Origin: DTU013 sp964512095
GTDB taxonomy: Bacteria; Bacillota; Clostridia; Acetivibrionales; DTU013
Length of the DNA stretch: 64,000 nt
Direction of reading: 5' to 3'
NCBI GenBank assembly: GCA_964512095.1
Contig: CAZEIH010000001.1
Span: forward strand, 186,001-250,000
In this document: positions 1-8,102 of the stretch, piece by piece
Layout of the letters: each line of letters begins with the position of its first letter
Numbering within the stretch: the stretch's first letter is position 1
The notes under the pieces: generated by a model
The model's database searches: none
What the model saw: the letters and a program-made list of their open reading frames with translations, nothing else
Told to the model about the DNA's origin: nothing
Made by a program: the position numbers and the translations under genes

Positions 1-200
1 TGATATCTTGCTTTCCAAAATTTCTGTACTTCATACTAGTGCCCCCTATATTTGTGACCTATTTACAAAATTATTTGTATATAGGTATTTTACTATCCTT
101 ATGCAAAGAAGTGCAACCCCTATTGGTTTAAATCATTGCTCCAGGGGGGTTATAAAAAAGGGTCTCAAAATAATTAGCCTTCTGAGTATGTTAGCAACTT
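1..200. other. Window edge without a supported gene
   Basis: I see no convincing coding region or RNA here. A 75-codon open frame on the plus strand has no ribosome binding site and no recognisable family. The stretch is AT-rich and ends at the hairpin below the tRNA-Arg gene. Confidence 0.5.
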
Positions 201-248
201 ACAGAATAAGAGCCTATAAGCTTTTATTCTTATAGGCTCTCATTCTGT
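201..248 (-). terminator. Hairpin downstream of tRNA-Arg
   Basis: Two 20-base arms (201-220 and 229-248) pair with one mismatch around an 8-base loop, 5 bases beyond the tRNA 3' end. There is no clean T-run after the stem on the minus strand, so it may be a terminator or only a processing or stability hairpin. Confidence 0.45.
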
Positions 249-252
249 GAGT

Positions 253-329
253 TGGCGCGCCCAGCAGAGATCGAATCCACAACCTTCTGGTCCGTAGCCA
301 GACGCTCTATCCAGTTGAGCTATGGGCGC
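253..329 (-). tRNA. tRNA-Arg (anticodon ACG)
   Basis: On the minus strand a full cloverleaf can be drawn. The acceptor stem is GCGCCCA with TGGGCGC. The anticodon stem TCTGG/CCAGA encloses loop CTACGGA, giving anticodon ACG. The T arm has loop TTCGATC with two G-U pairs. The discriminator is G and the CCA end is encoded (bases 253-255). It would read CGN arginine codons after A34 deamination. Length is 77 with CCA. Confidence 0.95.
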
Positions 330-450
330 ACGTAACAACATATAGTTTTATGCACGGTTTAAGCAGTGCATATATTATGATAATACTTTCCCGCCAAAAA
401 ATCAACTGCAAATTGTTGTCTGCTTAATTGTTCTTATAGTACCCCCTGTG

Positions 451-459
451 TGTTATAAT
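451..459 (+). promoter_or_regulatory. Extended -10 promoter for dnaD-dnaC
   Basis: TGTTATAAT matches an extended -10 (TGnTATAAT), 76 bases before the chosen ATG of the DnaD-like gene. A weak -35-like TTCTTA lies at 431-436 with a 17-base spacer. Sigma-A type by sequence only. Confidence 0.5.
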
Positions 460-534
460 AGATAAGGGAAAACCCCTGCTATGCATTATACCGCGTAGAT
501 AACATAGATAGAGAAAGTAGTGAGGTTGTTAGTA

Positions 535-1512
535 ATGGTTTTTGATGCAAATTTATCCATGCTTTATTCAGATACACTTATACCTGACGTCTTTATTTCT
601 GAATATATGCCGTCATTGGAAAGTGACTTTATCAAGGTATACTTGTTTTGCGTGTTTCTTGCTAAGCACAGTAAGAACCCAACCTCCGGCGATATTTCAA
701 AGAAGCTGGAGCTTCCTTCCCCACGGGTAAAGGAGGCTTTTGTACGTCTTGAGGAGCTAGGTCTGATCACAAGAAGCGCAAATGAAAGAACAATAAGCAT
801 TGTAGACCTTAAAGAACGGGAAATAAAGAAGGTCTACCGAGCTAAGATAACCTCCACTCCGGAAGAGGCCGATTTTAGCATGGAGCGAAGCAAGCAGCGC
901 AGTCGCTTCATTTCCAGTATAAACAATGCATTTTTCCAGGGGGTTATGTCACCGTCCTGGTATACTGACATAGACTCTTGGTTTGACAAATACAAATTTG
1001 AGGAAGACGTTATGTATGCCCTCTTTAAGCACTGTTATGATTACAAGGGCCTGTCCCGCCAGTACATTGCTAAGGTCGCTGACAGCTGGTACAGCAAAAA
1101 CATTCGTAATGGCTTTGATCTGGATAAGTACTCAATAGAGGCACAGAAGATGAAAGACATTCGCAGTATGATTATTAAGAAGCTTAGAAAGCAAGGATTA
1201 CTTACGGTGTACGAGGAAGCCTATGTGGAGAAATGGGTGTGCGTATTTGGCTATGATTTTAAAATTATTGAAGAGGCCCTTAAGCGTACCACCTCTGCTT
1301 TAAATCCTAGCTTTGAATACATCAATAAGATTCTGACCAATTGGCATGAAAAGGGCTATAAAACAACAGATGAAATCCTTACAGCAGAAGGAACAAGGAA
1401 GTCTTCAGATACTAGGTCTAAAACCCGGGGAAAGACCATACCCCAAAAAGGTAATTTCGAACAACGTCAATATGATGATGAGTATTTTGATAAACTCTAC
1501 AAGGATGTTTAG
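535..1512 (+). CDS. DnaD domain replication initiation protein
   Basis: Predicted primosomal protein of the DnaD/DnaB family, which remodels origin DNA and helps recruit the DnaC-type loader and replicative helicase. The first ~100 residues look like a winged-helix domain (gene start, ISKKLELPSPRVKEAFVRLEELG). Around residues 170-290 there are two DnaD-like segments, and YINKILTNWHEKGYKT is the typical DnaD C-terminal helix. The tail is charged. I chose ATG 535 (325 aa) because GTGAGG at 520-525 is a well-spaced binding site; the upstream GTG at 520 overlaps that site. It lies just before the helicase loader gene, as expected for a helicase-loading pair. Confidence 0.85.
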   Translation: MVFDANLSMLYSDTLIPDVFISEYMPSLESDFIKVYLFCVFLAKHSKNPTSGDISKKLELPSPRVKEAFVRLEELGLITRSANERTISIVDLKEREIKKVYRAKITSTPEEADFSMERSKQRSRFISSINNAFFQGVMSPSWYTDIDSWFDKYKFEEDVMYALFKHCYDYKGLSRQYIAKVADSWYSKNIRNGFDLDKYSIEAQKMKDIRSMIIKKLRKQGLLTVYEEAYVEKWVCVFGYDFKIIEEALKRTTSALNPSFEYINKILTNWHEKGYKTTDEILTAEGTRKSSDTRSKTRGKTIPQKGNFEQRQYDDEYFDKLYKDV

Positions 1513-1575
1513 TGCACAATTATCATCAGTAACAAAGGGCAGATAATGATTTTCTGAAAGGATGAACAAAAAAGG

Positions 1576-2601
1576 ATGAGTCTTAATATACACAAAGTCA
1601 TTAGAGATGAATATGATAAAAGGCGCAAAAGGGCTCAAGAAGAGTTGGATGAAAGAAAATTGGCCCTTTATTATAGCATCCCCCGCCTTGAGGAAATAGA
1701 AAGAGAAATACAGGCATCAGGTATAAAATTCAACAAATCAATCCTTTTAGGAACAGTACCGTCTGACAGTGCGTCAGCTCAGCTCTACGATACTATAGAA
1801 AATCTCAGTAAGGAAAGGTCTCAGCTCCTGTTATCCAATGGCTATGATGAAGCTTTCCTTAGTCCGGTCTATGAATGCAACAAATGCTCCGATACAGGTC
1901 TTGTTGATTCACAGGAGGGAGATGGTGATACACCTTGTATATGCTACCGCCAGATGCTTATAGACCATCTATATGATCAATCAAACCTATGTATCACCGG
2001 CAATGAAGGTTTCTCATGCTTCAATACTGACTTTTACCCCGATATCATTAACGAGAAAAAGTATGGTATCAAAAAATCACCCAGGAGACAAATTACAGGA
2101 ATACTGGAAAACTGCCGCCACTTTGCGGAAAATTTTAGCGACCCGGAGGTCAAAAACCTTCTTTTCTGCGGTCCTACCGGTGTCGGAAAGACCTTCATGG
2201 CAAACTGCCTAGCCATAGAGCTTATGAAATCAGGGCGTACAGTGCTTTATCAAACAGCTCCTGCTTTGTTTAATGCCATATATGAATACAGGTATAATTC
2301 AAATAGTAATGAAGACTGTGACCCCACTTTATATAAAAGTATACTTGAAACCGAACTCCTGATAATAGATGATCTTGGAACAGAATCACCAACAGCAATG
2401 CGTTATGCTGAGCTACTGAACATCATTGATACCAGGATGTCCAATAATGTAAGAAGACCTTGTAAAACCATCATATCAACCAATATAGACTTGAAAAATC
2501 TATTCGAGTACTATGACGAAAGAATCGTATCTAGAATAACAGGGGGTTTTGATATTTTCCGATTTGCGGGGGATGACATACGCATGTTAAAGGCCTGGTA
2601 G
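1576..2601 (+). CDS. dnaC: DnaC/DnaI-like helicase loader ATPase
   Basis: AAA+ ATPase predicted to load the replicative helicase with the DnaD-like protein encoded 63 bases upstream. It has 341 aa. An N-terminal coiled segment is followed by a Cys-rich zinc-binding region (C-x2-C near residue 101 and C-x-C near 121), as in DnaI. The AAA core carries Walker A GPTGVGKT near residue 198 and Walker B LLIIDDLG near 260, then sensor-1 ISTN and an arginine-finger region (SRITGG). IstB-like ATPases share this fold, but no transposase is adjacent and the zinc motif favours DnaI/DnaC. It converges with the CPBP gene, 13 bases apart. Confidence 0.88.
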   Translation: MSLNIHKVIRDEYDKRRKRAQEELDERKLALYYSIPRLEEIEREIQASGIKFNKSILLGTVPSDSASAQLYDTIENLSKERSQLLLSNGYDEAFLSPVYECNKCSDTGLVDSQEGDGDTPCICYRQMLIDHLYDQSNLCITGNEGFSCFNTDFYPDIINEKKYGIKKSPRRQITGILENCRHFAENFSDPEVKNLLFCGPTGVGKTFMANCLAIELMKSGRTVLYQTAPALFNAIYEYRYNSNSNEDCDPTLYKSILETELLIIDDLGTESPTAMRYAELLNIIDTRMSNNVRRPCKTIISTNIDLKNLFEYYDERIVSRITGGFDIFRFAGDDIRMLKAW

Positions 2602-2614
2602 GAAATACACACAC

Positions 2615-3772
2615 TCACCCAACTGCTCCTATCATGATTCGGAATATATGAGTAAAACTATTTTCAATTCCTATAAAACCACACACCTGAGCATAAAACC
2701 ACATTCCAATAACCAAAAATCCAGGAATCAGCCAAAGAAGCCCTTTTACACTGACAGCTGAAGTCCTTGGTGCCTTACCACCAGTTATGCTGGTTTGGCC
2801 AGTTACGATAGCTTGGCCCATTACGCTGGCTTGGCCGGCAATGTTGGTTTGGCCATTCCCGGCACCCGTCATCGGAGCTACTCCTACTACCGGCTTTAGT
2901 GCCGTAGTCTTAGGATTCAGCTTTATCAGCGCATAAACTAGCAATACAAGCGCCATAGCAAAAAAGATAAACATGAACCCGTAGGTAACAATGACTATTC
3001 GCAGCTGCTGAGGTGGAAAGGAAGAAAACATATCAAAAATGTCGCTGATATCGTTCCCTGTTTGTTGAACCAAGTCAGAGGATTTCTGAAAAATCTCCAG
3101 AAGCTTATTGGATACGTATCCCGCAGTAACTGCTATTGCGTTATTTGTAAAATGGGCAAACATACCGCAGAATAGCGAGTTGGTTTTATATACGATAAAC
3201 CCTATTATTACTCCTAGTACAAAGGTACCAAATATCCTTTGAATATCCAAATGCATAAGACTAAAAAGAAAAGCAGCCATAAATATGGATTTTACCGGTC
3301 CTAAATCTTCAAAGCCCCTTTGAACAACACCCCGAAAAAGAAATTCCTCACAAATCCCTGCACTGCCTGCAATAACAAGTATGCTCAACAGGAGCCCAAG
3401 TACGTTATCGCCAACTGGCATCGCCTCTACAACTATTTTCCCAAATATCTTATCCACAATAAAAAGATTCAGTATATTAAATACGGCAGCCAAAGGGATA
3501 GCAAAAACAACAATCCAAAATGTTACGAAGAAATTCATAAATCTCGATTTATTTAACCTTAAAACTTCCTTCATCCTAACTCTTGAAAATATTAGGAATA
3601 ATAAGGTCGGAAAGGATATTAATATAAACTCCGTAATAAGTATACCTGAATGGAACTCATTAGACTGAACTCTGTAGCCTAAAAGTACGAAAATTATAAT
3701 GGTAATTGAAAACAGAATACTGGTTTGAGCTACACTGGGGTTTTTTGCGCTCTCTACTTTGAAATAATTCAA
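2615..3772 (-). CDS. CPBP family intramembrane metalloprotease
   Basis: Polytopic membrane protein of 385 aa with the CPBP (CAAX protease/Abi) signature: paired glutamates in CEEFLFRG (about 142-143), FSLMHLD (His ~174) and HFTNN (His ~207). These are the expected metal-binding residues in membrane helices. Start is TTG at 3772 with GGAGGT six bases upstream. Between about residues 295 and 335 there is a low-complexity stretch of imperfect GQ-x-x-I/V-x-GQ repeats, unusual for the family, then a last membrane helix. Substrate unknown. A terminator-like hairpin ends almost at its ribosome binding site. Confidence 0.85.
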   Translation of the reverse strand: MNYFKVESAKNPSVAQTSILFSITIIIFVLLGYRVQSNEFHSGILITEFILISFPTLLFLIFSRVRMKEVLRLNKSRFMNFFVTFWIVVFAIPLAAVFNILNLFIVDKIFGKIVVEAMPVGDNVLGLLLSILVIAGSAGICEEFLFRGVVQRGFEDLGPVKSIFMAAFLFSLMHLDIQRIFGTFVLGVIIGFIVYKTNSLFCGMFAHFTNNAIAVTAGYVSNKLLEIFQKSSDLVQQTGNDISDIFDMFSSFPPQQLRIVIVTYGFMFIFFAMALVLLVYALIKLNPKTTALKPVVGVAPMTGAGNGQTNIAGQASVMGQAIVTGQTSITGGKAPRTSAVSVKGLLWLIPGFLVIGMWFYAQVCGFIGIENSFTHIFRIMIGAVG

Positions 3773-3785
3773 GGCTGCACCTCCA

Positions 3786-3820
3786 AAAATAGGGGCTTCG
3801 CTTCTAAAAGCTAAACCCCT
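3786..3820 (-). terminator. Intrinsic terminator after sleB-ypeB
   Basis: On the minus strand the arms AGGGG..GCTT and AAGC..CCCCT pair with two symmetric mismatches and are followed by ATTTTTGG. It ends the ypeB transcript, and the T-run abuts the GGAGGT of the CPBP gene, so it may instead control read-through into that gene. Confidence 0.65.
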
Positions 3821-3898
3821 TACTGAGTCGTACTATAGATATTAACTCTTTATTCTGGAAAATGCAATTATTGTTATTATACTAAGTTAGGCCTGTGT

Positions 3899-5290
3899 CT
3901 ACATGGTGAGTACTCCATTAGGCGTGTCAACTATCATCAATATATCTTCCTCTTCTCCTGTTTGAGCATTAATATATACTAAAAAATCCTTATCATTGAG
4001 CTTTCCCTTAAACTCATAACATAGCAACTCTTTCTTGTAGTTTGTCGGTATATAAGCCATGCCTGTGCTTACTACCTTCATTTTGCCATTAATCTTCTTT
4101 CTGGCTTCCTCCATTGAGATTTTAGGTTGGGGTATATCACGTTCAGTATGATTAGACAAGTAAGTCTTTGCTTCCATACCTACTATTTCGCCTGTATCAA
4201 GGGCAACCTTGAGCTTAATTAAATCCGGATATATTGTCACATCATTAGGAGAGTATGCATAATTGATTGTGGCTGTATTGTCTTGTTTAATATAGTAAGT
4301 ATCCTTCATATCGTTCCAGCCTTTTTCCTTTAAAAACTTTACACCAGCCTTCTTTGCCTTGTCCATATTAAGCTTTGCCTCGTTAACAGGCCTATTGTAG
4401 AGCATCCACTCGATATGGCCGCCTTTTTGCGTGACGCCAAGGTTTATAGTCTGATCCTCGGAGGCGTTTTTGATTTTTACCTGAAAGCTAAAGGTTTTAA
4501 TAGGGCCGTTATCGCTTTTACCATAATTTGTTATCTCTCCAACTCGATCCTTTCCCAAAAACTCCACAACCTTTTCCCGTGCCTCTTCCACGCTTATCTT
4601 ATCTCCTGTAAGGCCCCGGGCTTCAGCAGTGCCCATGTGGTCGGAAAATGGTCCGTCATATATTAGGGTTGGGAAATCCTTGAAGTTGTCTCCGACAGTC
4701 TCAAACTTTTTCATCATTTCTCCAGGCTTAGTCTTACTAAATAGCTTTGTCCCTTTGTTCGCAAGCTCTCCCCATCTCAGTTTTCCTGCATTCAAATCCT
4801 CCTGTAGCTCTCCTAGCTTTTCATTTAGCGAAGCTGAATATTTATGAAGTTTTTCTACCATTCCCAACTGCTTATCGTCAAGAGCCTTTCCCCTTATATT
4901 TTGATTATCAAAGGCTAAGCTGAGGTCGCCAACCTGATTAAGAAATTTTGCTGTGCTGGCTAGAACAGGCTGAGATACAGGAAGCTGTCCCAGATTGGTC
5001 TGAGCAAGGTCAGCCTGTTTCCATGCCTCCTGTAAGGTTATTGCTGTTCTGTTTGTCGTAGTACTGACCATGGATTTTGCTAACAGGGTTTCTACATTAT
5101 TCACATATCCCACCATTTCAAAAAACGCTCTGTTATACTGGCTGTCAAGCTCCTGCCTTAGGTTTGCGGCATGCTTAAACTGGTAGATTCCCCATAACGA
5201 AACTGCCCCAATAGCTACAATAACAATGCTGTACATTTTTCTATCAGATAATCTTCTTTTGAAGTCCAACAGCTTATCACGTATACCCAA
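3899..5290 (-). CDS. ypeB: Germination protein YpeB
   Basis: Spore protein required for stable localisation and control of the cortex-lytic enzyme SleB, encoded 58 bases upstream. It has an N-terminal membrane anchor (about residues 20-36), a helical N-domain (QEAWKQADLAQTNLGQLPVSQP) and C-terminal PepSY-type repeats from about residue 225. The start is TTG 5290 (463 aa), chosen because AAGGAGGT lies seven bases upstream; an earlier ATG at 5332 would place the binding site inside the gene. Family length (~450 aa) agrees. Confidence 0.92.
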   Translation of the reverse strand: MGIRDKLLDFKRRLSDRKMYSIVIVAIGAVSLWGIYQFKHAANLRQELDSQYNRAFFEMVGYVNNVETLLAKSMVSTTTNRTAITLQEAWKQADLAQTNLGQLPVSQPVLASTAKFLNQVGDLSLAFDNQNIRGKALDDKQLGMVEKLHKYSASLNEKLGELQEDLNAGKLRWGELANKGTKLFSKTKPGEMMKKFETVGDNFKDFPTLIYDGPFSDHMGTAEARGLTGDKISVEEAREKVVEFLGKDRVGEITNYGKSDNGPIKTFSFQVKIKNASEDQTINLGVTQKGGHIEWMLYNRPVNEAKLNMDKAKKAGVKFLKEKGWNDMKDTYYIKQDNTATINYAYSPNDVTIYPDLIKLKVALDTGEIVGMEAKTYLSNHTERDIPQPKISMEEARKKINGKMKVVSTGMAYIPTNYKKELLCYEFKGKLNDKDFLVYINAQTGEEEDILMIVDTPNGVLTM

Positions 5291-5348
5291 TGCCTTTACC
5301 TCCTTATATCTGTTTGCCTTTTTATAACACACTTATCTATCATCGCTT

Positions 5349-5822
5349 TCATATGCCGAAATTATGCTTTCCTATTTTTAAAACAATCTTTCTGCTCCAA
5401 ATCCAAGAGCTGGTTGCAGTAGCAGGATTCCAGTAATAAAGACAGCCATTTGTCGGATCCCACCCATTCAATGCATCCTGGGCAGCTTTCACTACTGATG
5501 AGGCAGGATCTATCGGCACATTTATCTGTCCATCGTCCACCGCTGTAAAAGCACCAGGCTGATAAATTACGCCTGCTATTGTATTTGGAAAATCAGCGTC
5601 ATTGACCCTATTTAGGATTACAGCTCCAACTGCTACCTGACCTTCGTATGACTCTCCTCTGGCTTCTCCGTTAATAGCTCTAGCCAGAAGCTGCACGTCA
5701 CTAACATTGCTGCTTTGACCATAAGATCCACTTAGCCTGAATAAGGGACTAGGGCCTACGACTGCACATATGCATATCAAGATAAACACAGAAATTACTA
5801 TTACGGTTTTCTTAAAATTCAA
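5349..5822 (-). CDS. sleB: Spore cortex-lytic enzyme SleB (catalytic domain)
   Basis: Lytic transglycosylase that degrades spore cortex at germination. It has an N-terminal secretion signal or membrane segment (residues 5-25), then the SleB/CwlJ hydrolase domain beginning at LLARAINGEARGE, where the Glu of GEARGE is the family's catalytic position, followed by VGAVILNRV. At 157 aa it lacks the N-terminal peptidoglycan-binding domain of Bacillus SleB, a common clostridial form. Start is TTG at 5822 with GAGGAGGG six bases upstream. It is the first gene of the sleB-ypeB pair. Confidence 0.92.
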   Translation of the reverse strand: MNFKKTVIVISVFILICICAVVGPSPLFRLSGSYGQSSNVSDVQLLARAINGEARGESYEGQVAVGAVILNRVNDADFPNTIAGVIYQPGAFTAVDDGQINVPIDPASSVVKAAQDALNGWDPTNGCLYYWNPATATSSWIWSRKIVLKIGKHNFGI

Positions 5823-5971
5823 GGCATACCCTCCTCAAATAAATTAGCGGTGTTTCTTATGTTTATTTTCTTCATGATAAAAAAAAATATTCCTTAGAGA
5901 ATCCTCGGAGGATATAAATGTAATAATTAAGGTCGATTTTGCTAATAATGTATGTCGGAGGTAGACGGCAA

Positions 5972-7105
5972 ATGAATATACTGTTTTTGACCGCTTCTAC
6001 CGGCGGCGGTCATGTCAAAGCATCACAAGCACTAATGGAACATATGGAGAGTCGTATCCCCGGCTGCAATACCAGACTGGTCGATACACTAAAATATATA
6101 AATCCCGCTATTGATAAACTCATAACCGGTGCATATCTGCAAACGATTAAAAGAGCTCCCTGCATATATGGAAAATTATATGACCTATCTGAAAAAGACG
6201 AAAGCTATAGCAATTTTGTCAAGGGCTTTAATAGTATACTAGCTCCAAGACTTTTACCGATATTTGCGCAGGAGAAGCCCGATGCAGTTGTGTGCACGCA
6301 TACCATACCCCTTCAGATGGTTTCTCAGTTAAAGATAGCCAGGTATATTCAAATTCCCACTGTGGGAATAGTTACCGATTATACAAATCATTTCTTTTGG
6401 AAGCTGGATGAGGTTGACGCCTTCATTGTTGCCCATGAATGCATAAAATCAGATATGGTGAAGATGGGAACTCCCAAGGATCGAATCTATACATACGGAA
6501 TTCCAATATCCAGGGACTTTACAGTCAACACCTGTTATGCTTCTGAAGCAAGAAAAATAAATCAAAATAGAAAGCCACTGATCCTTCTGATGGGTGGCAG
6601 TATGGGATTATGCAACATGAAATCAATTTTCACTTCATTGCTGGAGCTTAAAAACAACATCAGAGTAATAGCCGTTACTGGACACAATATCAAACTACGG
6701 CATGAGCTTGAGAGGCTTACTTCTACCTTATCAATTTCTGCTATGATAACGGGGTTTACTAATGATATAAGTCAGCTTATGGATGCCGCAAGCCTGATTA
6801 TCACTAAACCCGGTGGCATCACCGTATCTGAAGCTATTGTAAAAAGGCTTCCCATATTCATGATGAAGCCTCTTCCCGGCCAGGAGGAGAGAAATGCAGA
6901 ATTTCTAACAAATGCTGGGGCAGCGGTACGCCTTCCCAATGATACTTCCCTTCCAAAGGTACTAAAAAAAGCGCTAGATAGCCCGTTGCTACTGGAGCAT
7001 ATGTCTACCGAAGCATGGAAGCTGGCTAAGCCCAGCGCATGCGAGGATATTTGTTTGCTTATTAGAAATTTGGTGTTAAGAAATTACTCGTATGCTGTTA
7101 ATTAA
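5972..7105 (+). CDS. MGDG-synthase/UgtP-like glycosyltransferase
   Basis: GT-B glycosyltransferase (377 aa) resembling monogalactosyldiacylglycerol synthases and Bacillus UgtP, which glycosylate diacylglycerol at the membrane. The N-terminal nucleotide-fold start is MNILFLTASTGGGH with the glycine-rich loop. The C-terminal half has LILLMGGSMG and the sugar-nucleotide site ITKPGGITVSEA, typical of family GT28. Start ATG 5972 is preceded by CGGAGGT nine bases upstream; an upstream in-frame TTG has no such site. Its end overlaps the convergent NlpC-like gene by 8 bases. Donor sugar and acceptor cannot be told from sequence. Confidence 0.85.
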   Translation: MNILFLTASTGGGHVKASQALMEHMESRIPGCNTRLVDTLKYINPAIDKLITGAYLQTIKRAPCIYGKLYDLSEKDESYSNFVKGFNSILAPRLLPIFAQEKPDAVVCTHTIPLQMVSQLKIARYIQIPTVGIVTDYTNHFFWKLDEVDAFIVAHECIKSDMVKMGTPKDRIYTYGIPISRDFTVNTCYASEARKINQNRKPLILLMGGSMGLCNMKSIFTSLLELKNNIRVIAVTGHNIKLRHELERLTSTLSISAMITGFTNDISQLMDAASLIITKPGGITVSEAIVKRLPIFMMKPLPGQEERNAEFLTNAGAAVRLPNDTSLPKVLKKALDSPLLLEHMSTEAWKLAKPSACEDICLLIRNLVLRNYSYAVN

Positions 7106-8102
7106 ATACTCTTCTTGCAACCACAACGACACCATCAGCATTTTCCTTGTTCATGTCGCCAATAGCTACATAGCCAGTATTCCGTCCTGCGTATATGTAA
7201 CTGCCATCACCGATGCATATTCCTACAGTGGCTATGTCACTCGCCTCATTGCCCCCGGATACTGAAAGAAAGACCAGGTCTCCAGCCTTTGCATCCTCTG
7301 TGTCAATTTCAACCCCTGATAACACCTGGGCTGTAATGGCTTTAGGCAAATTGATACCATTTATGCGCGCGCATATATAAACAAGACTGGCTGAGTCTAT
7401 ACCCATTGAACTCATGCCATTGAGCATAAAAGTCGTTCCCTTGAACCTTAGGGCAGTAGACGCAAAATCCTCCGGGTTGGTTACGGGAATGGCCTCATCA
7501 GGCAATAGGCGGATAATTCCACTTCCCTTGAGCCATCCTGTCGAATTCCCCGGCAGAAACACTTCGTATGTATCATCCATATTGCTAAAGGCATAAAATT
7601 CAGTACCCATCTGTGCATTGACGCGGGTGACTCCTCCATTAGGTCCTGAATAAACTGTCTTTTCGCGACTGGTGACAACAATCTTATATGTATATAACCT
7701 CCCTGAAATACTGGATACATCATCACTGATATACCGTGACTTTATCCATCCGGTAATACCGGTAATAGTCTTGACCTTAGCCCAGGCACCATCCTTACTG
7801 ATTACACTAACCGGCTGATTGCAAAGCACCTGGGAAATACGTTGAGATTTTACATCCTGTAGCTCGTAAATATCAGCAACACTTTCAAGCACAACAGCAG
7901 CATTCTCATTCATAGGTATTCCATAAATGTACTCAACAGCCAGGTCGCTACCTACGTCCTCTTCATCGATATCGCCGGTAGTCGGCGTTACATAGGTATC
8001 ATCCTCTCCACAGCTGCTAAGTAATACACAAAGGAGCAGCATAATTACCAATATTGGAAATAAAGAAATTTTTCCCCATTTACACTTGTTAATAATCCCC
8101 AT
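7098..8102 (-). CDS. Lipoprotein with SH3 domains and degenerate NlpC/P60 domain
   Basis: Exported lipoprotein (334 aa): the signal peptide ends in LLSSC with Cys at about 31. Two SH3-like regions (about 60-125 and 135-200) precede an NlpC/P60 fold (about 215-334). In active enzymes the motif is DCSG and SHVGI; here it reads GIDSASLV (Cys replaced by Ser, codon TCA, ~235) and IATVGI (His replaced by Thr, ~289). The fold landmarks GDLVF and GDGSYIYAG remain. It is therefore probably a wall-binding pseudoenzyme. It starts 14 bases inside the end of the YhaN-like gene, with GGTGGAG as binding site, so translation is likely coupled. Confidence 0.8.
   Translation of the reverse strand: MGIINKCKWGKISLFPILVIMLLLCVLLSSCGEDDTYVTPTTGDIDEEDVGSDLAVEYIYGIPMNENAAVVLESVADIYELQDVKSQRISQVLCNQPVSVISKDGAWAKVKTITGITGWIKSRYISDDVSSISGRLYTYKIVVTSREKTVYSGPNGGVTRVNAQMGTEFYAFSNMDDTYEVFLPGNSTGWLKGSGIIRLLPDEAIPVTNPEDFASTALRFKGTTFMLNGMSSMGIDSASLVYICARINGINLPKAITAQVLSGVEIDTEDAKAGDLVFLSVSGGNEASDIATVGICIGDGSYIYAGRNTGYVAIGDMNKENADGVVVVARRVFN

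Noticed and set aside
8..235. 75-codon open frame at the left edge
   Set aside because: No binding site, no recognisable domain, and it runs into the palindrome after tRNA-Arg.
1576..2601. IstB transposition helper instead of a helicase loader
   Set aside because: No IstA transposase or terminal repeats; the Cys-rich N-terminal motif and the adjacent DnaD gene fit DnaC/DnaI.
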